Part shown: in pieces, positions 44,401 to 58,000 of the stretch | Position numbering within the stretch: position 1 is the stretch's first letter | How the letters are laid out: every line of letters begins with the position of its first letter | Assembly: GCA_022695795.1 (NCBI GenBank) | Contig: MU404076.1 | Coordinates: 310,001-374,000, forward strand | Length of the DNA stretch: 64,000 nt | Direction of reading: 5' to 3' | Source of the DNA: Biscogniauxia marginata | Taxonomy: Eukaryota > Ascomycota > Sordariomycetes > Xylariales > Xylariaceae | Translations under genes and position numbers: made by a program | The notes under the pieces: model-generated | Told to the model about the DNA's origin: nothing | Databases searched by the model: none | What the model saw: only the letters and a program-made list of their open reading frames with translations

Positions 44401-45215
44401 TACCGATAGACGCAGAGTGGGTGTATATTTTATAGAGGCGTTGATGTACTAGACTTGAGATCATTATCATTATAGGTGTTGGGACAGGATAGCGAGGCTT
44501 GTTCGAATCAATGCCATAGAGGGGTTAAGGGGGGTTAAAGGGGGATAAGCAACATTGTGAAGTATAAAGTGTATTTATTCAGAACCTTTTCTTTCTTCTA
44601 TACCAATAGCAAAATTAAGGGGTTGGCTATATATTGGTATCGGGGCGCAATGTAGAGGGTGGTTTGGTTTCCACGGTTCTACTACAATTTCTCATAATGG
44701 ACACTCCAATCAATATACCTAAGTATACATACCTAGGTAGTCATATATTCTCCAATACTTCGTACCTACATGTAGTCATACATGTATGTAAAGAGGTGCC
44801 TAGCAGCCTGGTATATACATTACTGGAGATTGTTTCTAAGCAATGGATTCTGCCCCACCGCTACGCAAAACAACGTCACCGGGCCCTCTGGACCCCTGCA
44901 TCCGATCCAAAAAGAGTGGGTTACTTTATGCAGGGTCCAGCCAAAGCTTCGGAAACTCTGCAGAACGTTTTTTGACTAGTGTAACAGCGTGGAGCATCCA
45001 TCCATCTACTCCAAGTTAACACATTCACATTTGTACCTACATACTGATTTGGTCACCGGGTTTAAGGTATACCTAATGATCCACGATTGAATACTCTCCA
45101 CATAACATTCAGCTCTTCGGCAATAACGGGCGGTGGGTTCTACAATGCTGTAGGAGAAAATTGAGAACCCCTTTAATTCAGGGGTGGGAAGTCTGACCCG
45201 AAACGAAAAACACCA
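44401..45215. other. Intergenic LPL1-like / NTH1
   Basis: 0.8 kb. A G-rich repeat (GGGGTTA, GGGGGGTTA) near 44521-44547 looks telomere-like but is too short and irregular to be an interstitial telomere. A CCTAGGTA motif lies near 44732. A frame of 113 codons (44634-44975) lacks coding bias. Confidence 0.5.
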
Positions 45216-46523
45216 ATGAGAAGCTCCCGATTACTATCCCAAGAGACATCCAAACTCGTCGCCGCCATGGCCAACCCAGCCTCACCACCACGTCGGATCA
45301 CCAGATCCTCGCTCGCACGATTCGCGTACGGCAAGGGAGACACGTCCGTTCCCGCCGCTGCCGACATTGAGGACGCGATCCCCAACACCGCCGCTACTGC
45401 TACCGCGTCACGCAAGCGCAAGCGAACTACCACTACGACTACCACGACTACCGCCGCCGCCAAGATATCTCCCTCTGCCTCCCCACCGTCATCATCGTCC
45501 CGCAGGATCAAGACCGAAGAAGTCAAAGTCAAAGTGAAAGTCGAAGCCGCAACCGAAACCAAAACCAAGGCCCCGAGGCGCCAGCGCAAGCCCGCCCGCA
45601 AGACGACCGACCCGGCAACCGGCACGACCGTCGTCGCCCCGCCCTCGGACTGGGAGGAGATCTACTCGGCGGTGCGGCGGATGCGGGGGCCCGGGGGCGC
45701 CGCGGCCAACGCGCCCGTCGACACGATGGGGTGCGAGCGGCTCGCGGACCCGTCGGCGAGCCCGCGGGACCAGCGCTTCCAGACCCTCGTGGCGCTGATG
45801 CTGAGCTCGCAGACCAAAGACACGGTGAACGCGGCGGCGATGCGCGCGCTCAAGACGTCGCTTCCGGGGCACTCCCCGGGTGTCCCCCCCGGCCTCAACC
45901 TCGAGAACGTGCTCGCGGCCTCCCCCGAGGCGCTCGACGCGCTGATCCGCGCCGTCGGCTTCCACAACAACAAGACGCGGTACCTGCAGCGGGCGGCGCG
46001 GATCCTGCGCGACGACTGGGACGGCGACATCCCGGACACGATAGACGGCCTCGTGTCGCTTCCCGGGGTCGGCCCCAAGATGGCGCACCTCTGCCTCTCG
46101 GCCGCCTGGGGCCGCACCGAGGGCGTCGGCGTCGACGTCCACGTCCACCGCATCACCAACCTCTGGCGCTGGAACGGCCCCGCCCCCACCCGGAACCCCG
46201 AGGAGACCCGCGCCGCCCTCGAGGCCTGGCTCCCCCGCGACCGCTGGCGCGAGATCAACTCCCTCCTCGTCGGCCTCGGCCAGGCCGTCTGCCTGCCCGT
46301 CGGCCGCCGCTGCGGCGACTGCGAGCTCGGCCTGCGCGGCCTGTGCCCCGCCGCCGACCGGAAGAAGGTCCTCGAGGGCAGGAGGAGGAGAGAGGAGGCT
46401 GCTGTCGTCTCGGTGGGGAAGGTAGAGGTAGAGGAGGAGGAGGAGCAGAAGGAAGAGCAGAAGGGAGAGGAAGTGGGCGGGACTAAAGTGAAATTGGAGG
46501 ATGAGGAGGGAGAGGAGGTGTAA
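45216..46523 (+). CDS. NTG1: Endonuclease III homologue, DNA N-glycosylase/AP lyase
   Basis: Single exon, 435 aa from the first ATG. The catalytic domain begins near residue 185 ([15 protein letters not shown]). It has the [18 protein letters not shown] segment and the helix-hairpin-helix LPGVGPKMA with catalytic Lys K288. [15 protein letters not shown] supplies Asp D307; the 19-residue K-D spacing matches the family. A [4Fe-4S] cluster motif follows ([19 protein letters not shown]), with spacing 6-2-7 rather than the bacterial 6-2-5. It removes oxidised pyrimidines and nicks the site by beta-elimination. The N-terminus has [13 protein letters not shown], mitochondrial-presequence-like, then a second ATG (M18) in the strong context GCCGCCATGG, followed by a KRKR nuclear signal: a dual-targeting arrangement. 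An acidic Glu-rich tail ends the protein. Confidence 0.94.
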   Translation: MRSSRLLSQETSKLVAAMANPASPPRRITRSSLARFAYGKGDTSVPAAADIEDAIPNTAATATASRKRKRTTTTTTTTTAAAKISPSASPPSSSSRRIKTEEVKVKVKVEAATETKTKAPRRQRKPARKTTDPATGTTVVAPPSDWEEIYSAVRRMRGPGGAAANAPVDTMGCERLADPSASPRDQRFQTLVALMLSSQTKDTVNAAAMRALKTSLPGHSPGVPPGLNLENVLAASPEALDALIRAVGFHNNKTRYLQRAARILRDDWDGDIPDTIDGLVSLPGVGPKMAHLCLSAAWGRTEGVGVDVHVHRITNLWRWNGPAPTRNPEETRAALEAWLPRDRWREINSLLVGLGQAVCLPVGRRCGDCELGLRGLCPAADRKKVLEGRRRREEAAVVSVGKVEVEEEEEQKEEQKGEEVGGTKVKLEDEEGEEV

Positions 46524-47563
46524 GTTAAGAGGGACGCCCGTCAGCAATGAGAAGATAGGAAAAGAGGGTGGATGGACAATGTACTACTAGGGAGTTCGAA
46601 TTCGAGGCGAGAGGGGAATGAATAATATGTAGATGAATCTCTCGGGTCTATAGGATAAAGTTACAAAATTGCAAATATATTTAAACCTCTTACTAGATGT
46701 TCCTACGTCTGCAAGCGAAACACAGAAACAAGGATATCATATCAACGATAACAGAAAGGTGTGCACGTGAAGTCATCATTAGAGGTAAATCAATCTTTCA
46801 AGGCCGGATCTCCTTCACCTCGCCCCTCTTCTAAAAGGGGGGAGGAAAGGGTTCTGTATTCAGAGAGCAATATGTACAATAACAAAACGTGGCTACCGAA
46901 AAATTCAAACCGAATAAAAAAATCAATACCAGAAAGCAAAGAATTCACCGCCCTGCCTCTCTGTATCTCTCTCTCTTTCTATCTCCTAATACGTCTCCCG
47001 GCGTGAAGGTGATGAGGGTTAAGCAACCCCCCCCCCCGATCTCGTTCGTCGAAGATATCCCCTTGCTTCACTTTATGCGTATTGATTGACTCGTTGGGCG
47101 CTCTGATCCACCCACGCACCACCGCAGCGAAGAAGGGCGTATGGACCCGGATAAAGAACGCATATTGCATGCAGAAATAAAAATAAAAACAAAACTTGCC
47201 ACCTGTCCCGGCAACGCCATGCTCTTAGAAGACAAAAGGCTGTGGCGGAAACAGATTGGTGAGGAATATATATAGCATTCCGCGGGTCATAAGGCGGGAA
47301 GGGGGGCCATCATGGTTGAAAATCGGTGAGGATCGTTGTTGATGAGTGGGTTGGTTGGTTGATTTGAAAGGGGTGCCGGTGCTTCTTGTTCTTGTCTCGT
47401 GACCGGATTCGGAAGTTGAGGGGATGGAGGGAGGAACATTTGCATCGGGAGATGGCGATAGAACGGACGGACGGATGGGCGGGGGGTTAGATTCTTAACG
47501 CCATCACGACGGTGGATTTCCGACGGTAGCGTGAGCTCTGGCAGGCTCGAAGTGTTCTTTCCT
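46524..47563. other. Intergenic, convergent 3' flanks of NTG1 and the AN1 gene
   Basis: 1 kb. Contains a CT-rich stretch (46960-46985) and a C-run near 47027-47037. Short ORFs only. Confidence 0.5.
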
Positions 47564-48014
47564 TTATATGCCCTTGATGACCTGGGTACGCTCGGCCTCG
47601 AGTTGGGCGGCGTTGCGCTCGTGAGACTCCTTCTTGCACTGCACCTCGGAGTGACGATATTGTCAGCCAACCAGTCGTCCGCGTAAAGCAGTAATTGAAG
47701 TAACGGGAAAACGCTTGTCGCCATCAAATGCCAAAGCCACCCTCCTCCTTGAGATACTCGGCAAGGCCCACGAGCCACCACTTGGTAGTAGTGTCATCGG
47801 GACCGTTTCTCGCCAACGACGACAATGCACATTGTGATGCTGTTGCTGGGTTGCTTGGGGATATGCTTACGTCTTCTAGACCAGTGCACTTGTGATCCTC
47901 CAACAACCGGTGCTTCGCACAGTAGTGGCCGTCGCAGAACCCGCAGTCGCCGATGATGCGCTGGGCAGCGGACTTGCACTCCTTGAACGTGCAGCGAGGC
48001 TTGATGGCAGGCAT
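47564..48014 (-). CDS. AN1-type zinc-finger protein, TMC1-like
   Basis: Exons 48014-47871 and 47638-47564, phase 0, 232-nt intron (GTAAGC donor, GTGCAG acceptor, CTGAC branch), 72 aa. The AN1 zinc finger occupies residues 8-43: RCTFKECKSAAQRIIGDCGF then CDGHYCAKHRLLEDHKC, with the full set of Cys and His ligands. The C-terminal tail (CKKESHERNAAQLEAERTQV) is a charged helix. Proteins of this size and layout in ascomycetes match yeast Tmc1, a small AN1 protein induced by metalloid stress and linked to the proteasome. That link for this gene is inference. The long intron contains coding-like codons, so reading through would add a spurious 47-residue tail. A 7-bp tandem array sits 82-116 bp upstream of the ATG. 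Confidence 0.9.
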
Positions 48015-51000
48015 TGTGATGGATTGGGGATTTGAGTGGGTGAGGTATAGGAAGGCCTGCGGCGTGGGTGATCGTAGAGACGATACGAAAGTGCCGTGGT
48101 ATGTGGTATGTGGTATGTAGTATGTGGTACGGTATTCTCGCCTCTTATAAGTCAGATGGGAGTCTTCGTCTTTGTCGTCGAGAAGATTGCAGAGCACCTG
48201 TTGTTTTTCCTTTTTTGTTGTTGGTTGGTTGCAAAGTTGTGGTTGGGAAGAATCAAGGAACAGGCGGATAGGAAGAAGCAGGAAATAACCGTCTGCGTCC
48301 TCGGGGCTGTTCGCAGGTACAACAAGCCGGGTCTTTTAAATGAAAGAAAAGGTCAGAAGGGGGTGGAGCAGGAGGGAGGAAGGGGAAAGTAAAAATGGAC
48401 GCCCTGGCCAGGCGGAATGGAGATTTCCAAGGAGGCAGATAAATAGTTAGACAGAGGCGGTTGGGTAGCCCGTCACACGATCAGGGTTGAATGACGGGGG
48501 GATGGGGACAGGATGATACGACTTTCCTGACTCTGACGTTTTGCCTCGGCGGCAAACGGACAGAAGTGGATGGAAATGGGAATGGGCGAGTTTTGGGGCT
48601 TAGGGGAGTAGAACAAACCAGGTTCTGCTACGTAGCTAAGCCCAGCTTAATTAAGGTAATGTATGTAGGTGGTAATTAGGTAGTCGTACTAGTGCAGTAT
48701 TCCGTAGTACATATGTACGTACCTAGCTTACAATTGATACTACACTAAGGCAGTTTCCTACTAATCGTGTGAGTAAGTCTTCCGGTATAAGAGGTAGGTA
48801 ATGGGCGAGCCAAAACGAAGCCAAACGAGTAATAATATTCGTCGGTCTATCTACTCGTTGTAGTTCGTCTATGCATTATGCAGGCTTATCAATCTGGTTA
48901 GATGGATAGACTAAAAGTAGGTATATAAGTACCTACGTACCTACCTAGGCAGCCAAGGTACCAACGTTGATGACGAAGATGTTCGCAAGGCTCCGAAAGC
49001 GGGAGGCGACCAAAAGGGGACAAGGGTCCAGATGTTCGAGCCAATTGATTGGGCGGGGAAGACAGGGGAACTGGAGGAATCTGTCGGGAAATCGGGGTAA
49101 AATCAATCGACTAGATCAATTGGTCTGGCTTTTTAAACTATGTACCTATGTACCTACATAGTGTAATAACATAGAGATGGACGTCCACTGATATATGACA
49201 AAACGCGAACCTCCTAGCAGGTTAATTGTGTGAGATGTATTAATGCAGTAGATAGTTGGAGTTAGTTGAGAATAGGTAATTCTAGACTATGTACGTACAT
49301 CAATACATATAAGGAGGTAACGAAATGAAAAAGCAAATACGTGGCTGTGAATAGTTCTCTAGACGGGATACACTATAAATAAGGTAAGTACTTACATCAA
49401 TGTAACCAGGATCCATCTATATATGTTTTGCTGGTTAGATACATAGAATTACACTAACCTACACCTTATGTACAGCCATCTACTTATTCTCTACAGTACC
49501 ACGTAAGTCGTATGGCCCAATCTGCACACTCTACCTAGGGGCACGTCCCCTATTTCATCCATGCATCCATCCATTCATTGCCTTTGGCGACATCCGCGTG
49601 AGAGTTGGTCATGGTGGTTTTATATGGATACAGTACATCACCGGAACATAGTATCGAGTAATATTGGAGGAGCAAAACTATTGGAATTCTTGCGGTCCCG
49701 CTATATCTGGAAGACCTTATCTACTACATATAAGAGGTTTACGTACCTAACACCTAGTGGCAGTCGGCCAGATGAACAATTAGAGGTAGCTTATAACTGC
49801 CGCTCCGGATCAGACATCACATGTTTCCTTCGCTCCCGTTTCGCAATATGCCGGTTGTACGTACGTATATACGTATGTATACATGCCTGCCGGGACAAGG
49901 TTAGCCAAGCACCCGCAGATTACAGCACATGTAAACGAGAGATGCACTAGTTCCCGTCGTTGCTAATCAATACATATGTGTATGTATGTATGTATGTAGG
50001 TATGTATGCAGATATATCTGCATGGATGCATTCCATGTGTCCAGAGCCGCCTCCATCACAACACCCGCCCACACACACCTTCTCTTTTTTTTCTTTTTTT
50101 CTTTTTGGCGCCACGGCTTTGCTAACCTTGTAGGTACCCATGTGTCGGGTAGGACTTGTTGTCGTCGTGTTGCCGCATGACTTGCTAGAGGCTTTTTAGT
50201 TATCGATGATGCTGTCAAGACCCCCTCTCTTCCTCCCTTCTGCTAACGCTGCTCGAACCAACGACTATTGGATGCGAGGCGTTGGGCTAGGCTGGGATCC
50301 ACGATTGTGGAACTAATGGGCAGTAGGTATGTATTCTCTTTTGCCCCTAAAGTATACTCTAGAAATATCGTGGCTCAAATCAACTAAAGCCGGGTCCGTA
50401 GTCTACGCCTACATAATCTACCTCCTATCGGACTTCCTTCCCTCGTCTACATTAGCTACATATCTACGGAGACGCAATCAAGACTAAAAACTGCTAAGAA
50501 TCATACATAGTAGACACATGTGACAGATGAAGATTTTTTTTTCTTTCTCGCTTATGTAAAGATCAAGTTTTAAAGGTCGTATCTTCGGAGACCCCAATAG
50601 GTAAGAACTTGAAGTCTCTTCTCGATGTATCAGGATAAGATCCTCGTCGAAAACTGTAGATCTTTTTTATTTTCGTCTCGTCGATGCACTCACTCCCTAC
50701 CTCCTAGCCGCTCGCTCGCTATACGAGGTGCTTGACTCGTTAGACAACACCGGACAACCCGGCCCTTTTCGGCCTCGAGGTGATCTATGTCTCTACCTAA
50801 CTACCTGACTAAACCTAACTTATACTATACCCTAAATATTAAAAAAAGGCTTCGCACATCAAGTCTCAGTTAACCACCCAGCTTAATAAATGTTCAACGT
50901 ACCTACTTAACTGATAAGTGTAGGCAGATAGACAAATAAGACTTACATAACTCCGACTCCAACAAGTCGAGGGCATACATATGTATGTACGTACGTATGT

Positions 51001-52151
51001 ACATATGGCTTGTCCCCGTAAGAGTCAGTACCTAGGTTTAGGACCAGGTGAAATCTCGGCGCCGCGATCTTGGCGGAGAGGCAGGCCAGGCCTGTTCCTA
51101 ATGTATCGAGGTAGGTTTAGATACCGGGTATGTATGGTATGCGGAGAACCCGGGGGTGCAAGGCGCAGTTACGTCGTCGCGTATGCAAGCAGGGTCCCCC
51201 CAGATCGTTTTTCCATCGTTGAGCGCTAACTAAATATATATTTTTGTCTTTTATGCTTGAGGGAAACACGCATCGCATAGCTATCTAGCCTGAACATATA
51301 TACCTAGGTAGGTAAGTAAACCTATCTACATAGCATTTATGTGAAGCAGCACGTCACTTTTACAGCTACTTAAAGCGTCTGGTGTAAGTTATACCATCTT
51401 CCTAGGTACGGTTTACATACACATTATAAAACATCCACGCACTTCCCCCTTCCTCCTCTTCTCTCTCCTCTCATCCACGAGACCCCACGTACCTATCAAA
51501 TCCCCGCCGTTTACACTAGCACCATTGATCGTTCATCTGTCGAACAACTCATTCAAAAGAAGAACCGAAACGGCAACAATATGACAACGACAACACACGC
51601 ACGGGACATATCTCGGCTTGATCGGCTGCAATATAACCTTTTCAAGTCTACCTACCTACCTTCCTATACGCGAAATTCATTTACTCGTATGTGATGATAT
51701 GTGGAGTCTTGCTTTCCATCAGCCACGCCTTGATGCGACGATAATCCGTCATACATGTGCCGGTTGTATGTAGCCTACCAGGTAGGTAATAGGTAAAATG
51801 TGATTGGTCTCGGGGGTGGTTGCATGATACATGCCTAGGTAGGTATGCATTATGCCACGCTACATAGAGAAGGGAAAGAAACCAGCCCACAATGGCAAGC
51901 CCGATGAAGCTCGTTATAATCGGTAAGTCGGTATGTTTATCAGTGCAGATGGCCAAAGTGCCTGGTTTTCGTTGGTGGCGGTGAAAAAAGAAAGAAAAAA
52001 AGTCAACTACGGTACTAAGTTCCATGGTCGTTGGATAATTATTATCATTCGTCACCAATCTGCTTTCGTGACAAGAAAGACCTATAAACTACATGACTCC
52101 ATTTTATTCAGAGTAGAAATGACGAATCCGTTACCCTTTTTTTTTCTCTCT
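48015..52151. other. Gene desert, about 4.1 kb, rich in short palindromes and microsatellites
   Basis: No frame shows coding character; a 129-codon frame at 49561-49950 has random composition. Features are a (TATG)n microsatellite (about 49980-50006), a perfect 18-bp palindrome (ATGCAGATATATCTGCAT, 50006-50023), TACGTA/ATACGTAT dyads near 49858-49882 and 50978-51006, and repeated ACCTAGGT motifs (48945, 51303, 51835). The first part holds the promoter of the AN1 gene and the last part the 3' flank of SFA1. No tRNA or transposon found. Confidence 0.5.
48096..48130 (+). repeat. Heptamer tandem array upstream of the AN1 gene
   Basis: Five 7-bp units: GTGGTAT three times, then GTAGTAT and GTGGTAC. 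On the coding strand the unit is ATACCAC. It lies 82-116 bp upstream of the AN1-gene ATG, in the promoter or 5' UTR. Confidence 0.9.
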
Positions 52152-53693
<1,542 letters not shown>

Positions 53694-55079
53694 TCTGTCC
53701 GGATTTGAAGTAGACGATGAGACGATATGAGATGAGATTTTAGAACTTGAGGCTTTTTTGCGACAAGCAATCCTTTACTTAGGACGAAGCACCTTTTTTA
53801 TATCGACTGCTGAGAGAAAAAGGGGTGAGGATGATTGTTTCTGTTGTTTGTTGCGGAGTTGGTCCTTTTTCTTAACCCCTCCCCCTCCGCAGGATATTTA
53901 AACAAATCGACTCTCTAAGTCGGGTGGGGGAGCCGACACCACCGGCAGTAGCGGTATTGATGTCATTTCTGCGTGTCATGATGGCTGCCAGTGCCAATGC
54001 CAATGTATTTCCGAGACTACCTAATTCCGTGAGATTCGCCGCGGCACTACCTATTCACACTCTAGTTCCTCATGCACCTAGGTGAGCTCGGGAGGGCTTG
54101 GTGCTTGGATAAGCACCTGGCCAGTCCTTGATAACGTCGGTGCCCAGAACGGCAGACCCGGAGATGATGGACGAAACTCGGGATCTTCGATCGAGGCTTT
54201 CGGCAAGGAGGGGGTATCTTGGTTTCATCTTTTTCAGGTAGCCAGCGCAGTCCTGCTCATAAGTAGGTAGGTAGCCATAATGTCTGTCTGCTAGGACTGA
54301 CATCTGAAATATCGCTAAGTAATTCACAGCTTTCAAGTTTGAAGCGGTGGGGTCATCTTGGTCCAACTTGGTCAAAGGAGGTGTACAGATTACGGTAGGT
54401 CTCGTAATAGAGACAGACCTTCTAGTGTAAAGATATTTCAAGACCAAGACTGAAACCAAGACTGAAGGGGACCTGTCCTTATATAGGTAGAATATGATCT
54501 TGACTAGTATTGAGAACCTTGATGACTGCTGGTCGACTTGATCGGCCTTCGAATAAAAGGAGGGGACGGGATTGAAGCTCACTTGCTGCTGTCTTCCCCG
54601 GACACGGCATTGCTACAGGGGATAAATGTGCAACTTGAACCTTAACTTGAACCATACCTACCTAACCTAAAAGCTCCCATCCCATTAGGTTAGGTGCTGT
54701 ACGAAATACCTACCTGCGTACCTTAATATGGATACACGCTACCTTAGGTACTTTACCTAGGTAGGGTTAGTGCTGTAAGTAGGTACATAGGTACTTATAC
54801 CTACCTGGCCCGTGCACCAGATCCCGACCGCCCCAATTGAATGAATTTTGGGTGCGCGCGTCTTCGAGCTTCGTTGTCGCGATGTAAATTTCTGTGCCCG
54901 GCCTGCGTGTTTGCTGCCATTCCAAACCACAGCCAGCACAACGCCAGCTTTGTTTTTGTTTGATGCGGATCCAACTGACAGGCCTAGATTCCCTTGGGTA
55001 GTATCTCCCTTTGTGACACCACCTCCAACTCGCCCTCCAAATCTTAACGCCAAGGGAGCCGACCTTCCCAGCCAATACC
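53694..55079. promoter_or_regulatory. Divergent region SFA1 / NUP85
   Basis: 1.4 kb containing the SFA1 promoter and 5' UTR (53694 onward), a doubtful minus-strand frame (54070-54582), ACCTAGGTAGG motifs near 54752-54764, and the NUP85 promoter. TACCTACC repeats occur at 54656-54665 and 54795-54805. Confidence 0.45.
54070..54582 (-). CDS. Doubtful hypothetical protein
   Basis: A 170-codon open frame on the minus strand. The C-terminal 60 codons (encoding YLKKMKPRYPLLAESLDRR and SGSAVLGTDVIKDWPGAYPS) look coding-like in codon use and composition. The first 100 codons look random and cross TACC-repeat DNA, so the true gene, if any, may be a short exon with a different 5' part that I could not place. 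No recognised family, no signal peptide, no conserved motif. It lies between the divergent starts of SFA1 and NUP85, which argues for caution. Confidence 0.3.
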   Translation of the reverse strand: MSFNPVPSFYSKADQVDQQSSRFSILVKIIFYLYKDRSPSVLVSVLVLKYLYTRRSVSITRPTVICTPPLTKLDQDDPTASNLKAVNYLAIFQMSVLADRHYGYLPTYEQDCAGYLKKMKPRYPLLAESLDRRSRVSSIISGSAVLGTDVIKDWPGAYPSTKPSRAHLGA

Positions 55080-58000
55080 ATGTCGTTCCGATTCTCCAAC
55101 ACGAGCTCAATGCCTTCTACACCCGACAGAAGTTCTAGAAAGGCCTCGTCGGGCTTGCATTACGACGGAGATCATCCCTCCACCACACCGATCGTACCCC
55201 CTCCGTCTTCTTCCCGGTCCTTCACACCTGCCGGCGAGCCTTCGCCGTCCTTCCTACAGAGCTCAATTGGCGCAATGTCTACAAGATCCGGAAGCGTGAA
55301 GGCTCCCAATTTCGGCAAACCAACTCTCAAAAGCCCCAAGAAGTCCACGGCGAAGGGAAGCAAAGGGCCTCTAGGTAGATCCATTCGAAGCTCCACTTCG
55401 AGACAGCCGTCTGGTCTTAGCAAGGAATACCACGGCGAAGATGACGAACGCGACGGAAAGGTATCACTAACCCGTTCCGGCACCTTTGCTATGCCTTATG
55501 ATGACAGCAGCGAAGGCGAAGACAGCCAGTCTGATAATGGGCAAGAATACGAGGACGATGAGCAAGATGGGGATGAAGAAGATGAAGCCGAGCCCATGGT
55601 AGAAGACGATGTCGAATACGACGTGGAGGAGGAGCTTTTACGGGAGCTTGCTGGTGCTGATCCTATCGTCGATGACGACGAAGATCTGATGATGCTTGCA
55701 ACGCCGGCGGCCGACGCGCGCATTAGCAGAGAAGCCGAAGATATATTCCGCGCATCCTCCATGCGCTCGACCATGGCCCGGAAAAGACCATTCAAATATG
55801 CGACCCTCGCCAAAGATCTTTACAACCACGTGCCATTTGCAGACGTTTCCGAACCCGACGGTGTTCTCCTCCAAACCGAAGATGTCATCAACCGGCTTTA
55901 CGACGAGGGCGTCGGTCCTGAGGACAACGAAGAAAAGCTGGACAATACCTTGTCGCAGGCCTGTGCCAAACTTATCAACGATGTATGGCAGTCCCATGTA
56001 GAAAGCTTGCCAAAAGCTCTCGAAGAGCATGATGCCAAAGTGGGACCAAGCGCTCGTGCGCCGGCTTTCGAGAAGGCTTTATACCTAGCCACCCTAGTCT
56101 TGCGCATGCATCACACACCACCCCTGGTGGACGAGTTTGGGGTTTCCCAGAACCTGGCCCTTCCAGCGGTTCTCTTCGGTTGGCAGGAGGATGAACACAA
56201 CCTCGATGGTGACCAAATCGAGGTCATTTTACGGCATCGGCCAGCACCTGCAGCCCACGCTTTATTCTGGCAAGCCGTGTTCAACGCTCTCATTCGTGGA
56301 GATATTAATGGGTCGATTGAATTGTTGAGAAATGCGGGATGGGAGGCTGTGAAGAAATCTTCCCGAGGTGAACTGCTCTACGGCGGCCAGGCTCTACTGA
56401 ATATTAAGCGTGTAGTTGAAGATCTATGTAAGATTATGGAGCTCTGTCCCTCGATTAGCAGTGATAGTTGGGACATACACAGCAGCGACTGGACCTTATT
56501 CCGCCTGAAGGCGAAGGCGGCCAAGGAATCTCTCATCAGTTTCTCGGAGGGTAAAGATCGAGCTCAACTTACATCGAGTCGCTTCAATGATTCCAATTTT
56601 GCTGCTTCATCCAAACCGACCCTGACGGGGCTCGCACGCAAAGCAGAAAGTCAAATACCCTGGGATGTCTATGAGAACCTCCAATCACTCTACGCTATTC
56701 TCGTCGGAGAGCCAGACGCCATACTTGCAGCTGCTCAGGATTGGTGCGAGGCAACTATTGGTTTGTTCGGTTGGTGGGATGACGGTCATAACAAGCGGAA
56801 TCATGGATTCTCACAATCAAGGTCGCTCTATATTGCTAGCCAACAACCTGCGGCAGACGAGGATTTGTACGATCGCCTAGCGCTGTCTCTCCAGACTGCG
56901 ATGGACTCTGATTTCCATTTCAACTCTGCTGACCCGGTTGAAGTGGGTATTGCCTGTGCATTCGAGGGCAATATCGAGAGTGTCATTGGGTTTCTACGAC
57001 TATGGTCTCTCCCTGTTGCATCTACGGTTGCAGAAATCGCATCGCTCGGCCGGTGGCTACCGACTCCGGAGCCTCAGAATCTCATTAGCATGAATGAATT
57101 TGATATGGAAGAGTTGGAGGTGTTGGGCATGAACCAGAGCACCGGGCCAGACGAAAAAGATGGAATCAAGGACACTACACTAATTCATTATGCCCGAAGT
57201 CTAAAGAATCGCAAGCATGTATCGGGTATCACTGCACATGGCAGAGTCTCCCGGGATGGCTGGGAAATGGCTGTCCAGGTTGTTGGACGGATGGATTCAC
57301 CAGAACGTTCAGAGCAACTAGTACAAGAGTTGCTGCAGAGTGTTCTCGATACTGTTGACGAAGATTCTCGTGTGACAGTTGACAAGATCTGGAAACTCCT
57401 AAATGAACTCGGCATGATTAACTTCGCCGAGGACACTGCAGAGGTAAGTCAATGTCACTAACGCGATAAGAAATATTTGCTCACAATTACTAGACATTTG
57501 GAGACATCCTGGCAAAAGATACCTTCCGCTTTGGAGAGGCCCTTTGGTATTATGCTTTGGCCCATCGTCCTGGAAAAGTTCGGGATGTCCTTAATACTCT
57601 CATGTCCATTTCTCTTGTAGAGTCGACCATATATCCTCCGGACAAAGATTTGGATGATACCTTGAGAGGCCTATTGAAGTCACGGGCGACAACTTTGGAA
57701 CAATTCGCAAAACAAGATCTTGAGGCAGCGGAACTTCTCGGCAAAATGCTTAGTGGGTATGCTACGCTCAGGAAGTTCTACGAGCTCCGTGATGGAGACG
57801 GCAAGACAAGTCAAAAGTCGCTGCTGAGTCGCCAACAAGCTGCAGCTGCCTTGACGGCTGTTATCGCCAGTGCTGACGACAACATCCGAGGTGGCTTGTA
57901 TGATGATACCCGTGATGCGGTCGTCAGTGAGGATTTTCTGCTAGCATTACTCGGAGAGGCGTCTGTCTTCGTCGGCCAATCGCCACCCTTAATTACTCTC

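Noticed and set aside
44521..44547. Telomere-like GGGGTTA repeats
   Set aside because: Only two or three irregular units; not enough to claim an interstitial telomere.
45731..46486. 251-codon plus-strand frame in another phase of NTG1
   Set aside because: Arg/Pro/Gly-rich shadow of the true frame, which holds the catalytic Lys, Asp and Fe-S cysteines.
45492..46547. 351-codon minus-strand frame across NTG1
   Set aside because: Antisense shadow caused by the strong GC bias of the endonuclease III gene; composition is Gly/Ala/Arg/Val-rich and without motifs.
49561..49950. 129-codon plus-strand frame in the gene desert
   Set aside because: Its composition (many Cys, Trp, His, Arg) looks like translated non-coding DNA, and it runs through microsatellite-like DNA.
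50225..50300. Possible tRNA on the minus strand (contains GGTTCGAG)
   Set aside because: The T-arm stem does not pair and no acceptor or anticodon stem can be drawn around it.
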